DNA of 64,000 nt, taken from positions 4,092,001-4,156,000 of the forward strand of contig OZ234504.1 in NCBI GenBank assembly GCA_965153455.1, written 5' to 3'. The stretch comes from Sphagnum compactum (taxonomy: Eukaryota; Bryophyta; Sphagnopsida; Sphagnales). The translations under genes and the position numbers were made by a program. Below the pieces are notes generated by a model. The model ran no database searches. It was not told where the DNA came from and saw only the letters and a list, made by a program, of their open reading frames with translations. Positions 59,015 to 64,000 of this stretch are shown one piece after another (positions within the stretch are counted from its first letter, which is position 1; each line of letters begins with the position of its first letter).

Positions 59015-60601
59015 TCAAATGTGATCACATGGTACAATTCGAACTAATGGTTCCTTGACTTTGGTTGTTTTTGCAATTAGACATGATAATGTTAACAAGT
59101 TTGGAAAGAACAAGTTTTCAATGTTGTTTGCCCTAGTTTGCAATTCTTGCAATAACTTTGATTGTTTCGGGTCCAAGTCAACCAATAGTACATCACCTTC
59201 CTCAAGTTTTTTTTTGGTGGTAGTTAGATTCCTTGTCATCTCCACATAATAGTTTTGCATGTGAAGGAAAGTTGTCAATATCCTCTCCATTTGTTGCAAC
59301 ACTTGTTCTTACAATAAATATGAAAGATGTAACAACAAATTCTTCCCCCCATCTAAAACTACCATTAGCTTTATCATCAAAGCTATAAATTTCTTCATCT
59401 ATTTTGTTGTTTTTAATTGTTGTATACACGTCACCAAATAGTTTTTTGTCATTCATTGCCCTAAATTTTTAAGGTCAAATTCATATAACCTTGAATCCAA
59501 ATTTGATATTTTTTGGGGACAATGTTTTGTCCAATGTTGTTTTTACCCAAATAGCTAACTTGATCTTGTTTGGTTCTAAGTATCTATTTTTTATCTTTGC
59601 ATTATTGCTTTCCTTTATAAATGTTCTTTTGAAAGGCTTAAAACATGACACATCTAAGGGTTGTAGTGTGTGTGATGTATGGCTTGGGAATTTGACCATA
59701 TGATATCCAAATGCATGTGCTTGTTCTATTACTTTTAAAGTCACATGAGATCCATGCCCATTTAGGATTTAAAAATGTCAATTTGTTTGAGAAATCCCAC
59801 TTAGTACAAATGTTTTTGAGAAACCCAAGAATTTTTTTAATAGAAATGTTGTCATCAAAGTTTTTTTTGCATTGTCATACAAGTCATTTGTTTGCACTCT
59901 TTGATGTAATCATCTCACAATCTCTCATTTTTTAAGATGTAAAATATTAGAAGAAATTCACCTATTATGTTAATTGTACAATTCATATAATTAACCATTC
60001 CTTAGATTTGGGGATGACAATGTAAACTTGTTACAAACCCCACACAGCCAAAACATGAACTCTTGATTGTTTTGCATGTTTGAATTCTTATATTGTTGAA
60101 ATTCCACGTATGATTTGGTATACAATTGTGTCGATATATAATGTTTATAATTTTTGATAGAAAGAACTATAACATTAACTAGTCAGACCTTAGGCTTTGG
60201 AGATTTTTAAGCCCTTTGCAATATGCACAATTTTAAATGCTTGTAGTTAAATTAATACCACCAAGAATTCCCAAGTAGACCATTTCAAAATGGTGTGAGT
60301 TTGCTTTGAGTGAGTTTTCCCACATTGAACTTGAGTTGCTACAATGATATACATAGTTTAGGTTTTTACATGTTTAGACTTTAAACAACAATAACATATT
60401 CTTTCATTACAACACTTGGTGGGCCAACTTTCTTGCACTTGGTCTTGCCTTTAAATGGTCAAGCAATGATGACAATGGTATGTTCAAGTGTTTGATGACC
60501 TTCGTCATAGAAATCTCCCCTTTTTCCATTGTATTCATGGCCTCTTTTAGTTGTTCATTTGTGTATTTGCCTTTAGAGCATGTAGTAGGCTCATGTTGTG
60601 C
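59015..60601 (-). pseudogene. pogo/Tigger-like (Tc1-mariner) transposase pseudogene
   Basis: Read on the minus strand. 60601-60407 encodes a CENP-B/psq-type helix-turn-helix: KGKYTNEQLKEAMNTMEKGE, then KVIKHLNIPLSSLLDHLK. A one-base shift then restores the typical VGPPSVV. A decayed interval follows. 59766-59481 encodes the second half of the DDE domain: LNGHGSHVTLKVIEQA, then KFPSHTSHTLQPLDVSCFKP. The catalytic aspartate of the usual LDGH is asparagine. Then come three stops and (K)FRAMNDKK, the position of the family's WPLNP segment, and a C-terminal tail in shifted frames to 59015. Catalytic loss, frameshifts and stops make it dead. The frame upstream (60844-60611) is in phase with the HTH and could be the former N-terminus. 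Confidence 0.85.
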
Positions 60602-60844
60602 TTAATTTTTTTATTTTTGTATTATGGTTGGTGCAAGGGGAGGGGGGACACGAGGCTTGTGTGCTTGAGGCCCATAACCTTTGTCCTTAGACCAAAAATA
60701 CATGAAGTTAGTTAGGTTAGGAAATGTTTGAGTAGCATGTTTTTGTGTCACCCATGTATCAATGAGATGAAAGAAATTTGCAAATTTCCCTAATTCCAAA
60801 TGTTGGTTTGTTGTTGTTGTACAAATAGTGGGTGTGAATCTCAA

Positions 60845-62480
60845 GTTATGAGAGGTTGGAGCATGCTAAAATTTGCAACAACCAATGGTCCATGCATTGT
60901 TTTTTGCTTATGTGACTACATGTTTGGTTACCCAACGTTAGTATAAAAAAATAACATATTTCTCCTTGTAAAAATTATTTATTGTTTCAATTTTACACTC
61001 ATCAAACCTTTCCTCTATTTTAACTTGTTGGCTAGTCTCTTTTGTTGTTACTCTTGACTTCTCAATTTTATCTTTTTTGTTGGATTCTCTTGTTGTTGCT
61101 CCTAACAACTATTTCTTGATTTTTCATTCATCACACTTTGCTTTTATTTTCATATTTACATTGGTCTTTTGCTCTCAACCCTCTTGCATCAAGTACTAGA
61201 ATCTCTAAGAAATTATGGAGCTACTCTAGCAGAGATGTTAGTAAGGTGGACATGCTTCTTCATAGTTGTGAGGAGTGCAAGATTGAATCAAACATGACTT
61301 ATCAAATATTTGGATGTCTTGTTTAGATTGTGATGTTCTTGTTTTGGTAGGAAAATTTGCAAGTAGGTTCAAAAATCTTTTTGGTGCTCTTTAGGTTCAT
61401 AAATTTTTCATTGTAGTATCCCAAGCTTACATGTCTTTTGATTCTTTGTTTGGATTCTTGCAAAGAACATAAATGCTCTTTGCACCCCATAGACTAATAT
61501 TGCAAGTTGGTTAAGGTTTAAGCCATTTATGGTGACATTGTAACCTTTTGAGTGAATAGATCACCTCCCATCCCTAGATAATTCAAATGACATTATGAAT
61601 TACAAGATCTATAAATTTGTCCATATCACACCTTTAAGCAATCATTAAAAGTCCCATGCATACATATTTTTGCATATCTATGTCATTATGTGTGCATTTT
61701 ACTAAGACACTTATATGCCCATTGCCAAATAACGGCCTCACATAATGAATTTGCAAATTTGTCTTAGATGACACTCTTCACCATAGACTTAAAATCCCAT
61801 GAATTGGGATATTTTCAAATTTGTGAATATGTGGAACTCTACCCTTAACACAACAATCTTTTTTAATATGACTAAACACCTTATTTGAATGAATATTACA
61901 TCTCACATCCATGATTGAACACATTTGCAAGGTGCAAACATGTTGAAATAAGCCAATCTATGATCCTTGTTTTTTGGAGTGAAAATAAGAATAAAGTAAA
62001 TCTTAATATATAAAACTTTGAAATATATTTTTAGTTTAATGATCAATATGAATATGTTCTCTAACTTTAGTATAATAATTTATGTTTTATGTTCTTAATA
62101 TTCATTTAAATAAAATTTTGAAAATGTAAGTAGTTGTACATGGGTGTCTAAAATTGGTTTGAACTAGATGAAAGTAGGACTATGATTACGTTTTTGATAA
62201 CTTCAAGTTGATGGCACACTAAAAAATTTAATTACTTTAAACTTTTGCATTGTAAATGCCATATTTTTCCAAACCTTTAACTTAAAAGTAAGTTCTAGCA
62301 TAGCTTTAATTGATATTTCTTTTCACCCCATCAAGGTGAGGTTGGTCAATAATCATCCTCACCACTTGCCATTATTTTGTTTAATGATAGTCTACCCATT
62401 ATCTTGTGTGATCCAACTTTCAAAGATCTATCCAAGAAAAATCCTAAGTAGAAGAAATTGTATGAAGGAACAAGAAAGTT
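60845..62480. other. No gene recognised
   Basis: AT-rich sequence. Short frames only (61138-61326 plus, 62 codons, no domain). Terminal inverted repeats of the pogo-like element were looked for by eye but not found. Confidence 0.35.
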
Positions 62481-62489
62481 TCAAGATGC

Positions 62490-63010
62490 TTACTTGATTG
62501 TTATGGGCCAAATCCATGATTGATGACAAGGGTTTAGTGCACCAAGTTTGATGTAAGGTTTTGCACCTTTATGGAATGGAAAGATAAGCTTATAATTCCA
62601 AAGTTAGATAACTTGTTCAAACATGTTGGTTGTTGAAAATCCAAAATATCCATGCTTAGTGTTGTGGTTCTTACTACTACAAGAAGGATTTGATGCATGC
62701 CAAGAATGAGTGTGCATACACTACTCATGACCACCCCTCCATCTTAATTCAATATATCTAGTTACTATCCCCATTGACCAAAAACAAAACTACATGGAAT
62801 TTGATATTTACTATCATCTTTTTGCTCAAAGATGTCCCATGATTAATTACGAAAGCTTGAAACTCTTGTTTTAATTATTGAAAGTGAAAAGTTTTTCCAA
62901 AAGCCACTAGTTTGATTCATCAAGTTGGGGAATGGCAAGGTCATGCGTTCTATGTTGTTGGAGGCTACAAAAGCCACATTTGTAATTGATACCTTAGTTG
63001 TTGCAAAAAC
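62490..63010 (+). pseudogene. BED-finger/hAT-like transposase remnant
   Basis: Reading across frames and stops on the plus strand gives an ordered series: LLWAKSMIDDKGLVHQV then CKV, then FCTFMEWKDKLIIPKLDNLF followed by KHVG, then YYYKKDLMHAKNECAYTTHD, then FDIYYHLFAQRCPMINYES, and LLEATKATFVIDTLVV. The Cys pair, the KDKLIIPKLDNLFKH stretch and the following YYxxKDxxHAKNE resemble the N-terminal zinc-finger region of uncharacterised hAT-like transposases of non-seed plants. The family name is from memory of such proteins and is an inference. Frame changes near 62550 and 62640 and several stops show it is dead. The catalytic RNase H-like and dimerisation parts were not seen downstream. Confidence 0.5.
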
Positions 63011-64000
63011 TTTGCATTGTGCACATGATAACATGTGATTTAATGCAACATTGTTGTGCATATTGAAGTCACTGTGTGTTCCATTGCCATATATAACCCT
63101 TTTTAAGTGCTTATTACTTAGCCTATGTTGCATTATCAACATAAGCTAGTCATTTCCCTAGATAATCATTTGTTTTTCATTTTGTGAATATGTGTTGTTG
63201 ATTTCCCTTATAATTGTTTAGATGATCAATCCATACACTTGAAAAAAAATTGGGAATAAGATTTAGAGATAAATGCTTAAGAAAAGTGAAAGGAAAAAAA
63301 AACAAATGTCACCAAAATGAAGGGTATTAAACTAATTACAACATTCCTTCCATATCGATTACAACATGACCAACATTATGATGACATCATGTTTATATTT
63401 TCAACTGCATAGACACTTATGCAAATACCAACATATACTTTAGCCAAGTTGAATGCAAGTTATAGTAAAAACCCAATTTCTATTTTAATTTATGGACTTA
63501 GTGTGGATCAAATCCCTCTAAATTCTCTCATGAACTATTCATGTGGTCTTTTGTGGGCATCATAAACACATAATTGAACATGTTCAACCTAAAAATATTC
63601 CCATACTATCCCATTAGTTGTTTTAATGGATATCCCAACACTCTTGTCTCTAGAATCTAAAGGCCTTCACAAGTGGTTAAACTACCAAATAGTTACAACA
63701 AATAGCCCATGAAGTCCATACAACAATTTTTAGTTGGAGCTCCTATAATTACAAGTATTCACCCCCAACCCTAGTAGAATGCCCAACAACCCATACAATC
63801 TTCAAAAGATGAACATATTCCCAAGTGGGCATAGTCACTCTTGAAATTATGATGCCTCTACATACCAACATGGTAATCCCCTATGATTTTCATTGTTTCC
63901 ACACCTCACCCCTTTTCTATGTTTACATGAACTTCCCTGATCTTCTACCATCAAAGTCAATGCAACAAAAATCTTGAAAATTTTGCCAGAAAACTAGGAA
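63011..64000. other. No gene recognised
   Basis: AT-rich sequence to the window edge with no recognisable feature. A minus-strand frame (62843-63142) overlaps the transposase remnant and is a shadow of it. Confidence 0.35.

Overview
This is nuclear DNA of a land plant. It is AT-rich and sparse in genes, and most of what can be recognised is transposable-element debris of plant type: Ty3/gypsy LTR elements (one with a plant-type initiator-Met-tRNA primer site), CACTA, pogo-like and Mutator-like elements, plus degenerate TTTAGGG telomere-like blocks. The one intact gene encodes a plastid-type J-protein. The style of the repeats and the variants of the transposase families suggest a seed-free plant (fern, lycophyte or bryophyte), but that is inference. 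No bacterial, organellar or CRISPR feature is present.

Layout. 1-5.4 kb: no gene seen. 5.6-7.8 kb: a minus-strand Ty3/gypsy remnant (gag and protease only) with one LTR and a primer-binding site. 7.8-10.5 kb: at least three or four diverged copies of a ~280 bp unit carrying AAACCCT motifs. 12.7-13.0 kb: a foldback element. 15.0-15.4 kb and 50.5-50.8 kb: two inverted copies of a Mutator-like MITE with 9-bp target duplications. 18.0-19.0 kb: two conserved-looking minus-strand frames that may be exons. 19.5-29.9 kb: AT-rich, with degenerate TTAGCC/GGCTAA repeat blocks and several CACTA-like ends. 29.9-34.6 kb: an interval bounded by inverted CACTACTAG ends that contains a 5'-truncated ATG8 pseudogene with its introns. 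35.1-36.3 kb: CACTA transposase remnant. 36.8-38.5 kb: RNase H to C-terminus of a decayed Ty3/gypsy pol. 40.2-48.0 kb: a full-length Ty3/gypsy element with both LTRs, whose LTRs contain a palindromic 41-48 bp tandem array of different copy number. 49.2-52.9 kb: several local duplications. 54.1-55.0 kb: the intact J-domain gene. 59.0-60.6 kb: minus-strand pogo/Tigger-like transposase pseudogene. 62.5-63.0 kb: remnant of a BED-finger/hAT-like transposase.

Only the J-domain protein (54145-55014) looks like a working host gene. The ATG8 copy and every transposase or polyprotein seen carries stops, frameshifts or truncations, so the transposons here could move only with enzymes supplied from elsewhere. 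No new biological system is evident. The best leads are the palindromic LTR array, the ATG8 fragment between CACTA-like ends, and the MITE family with intact target duplications.
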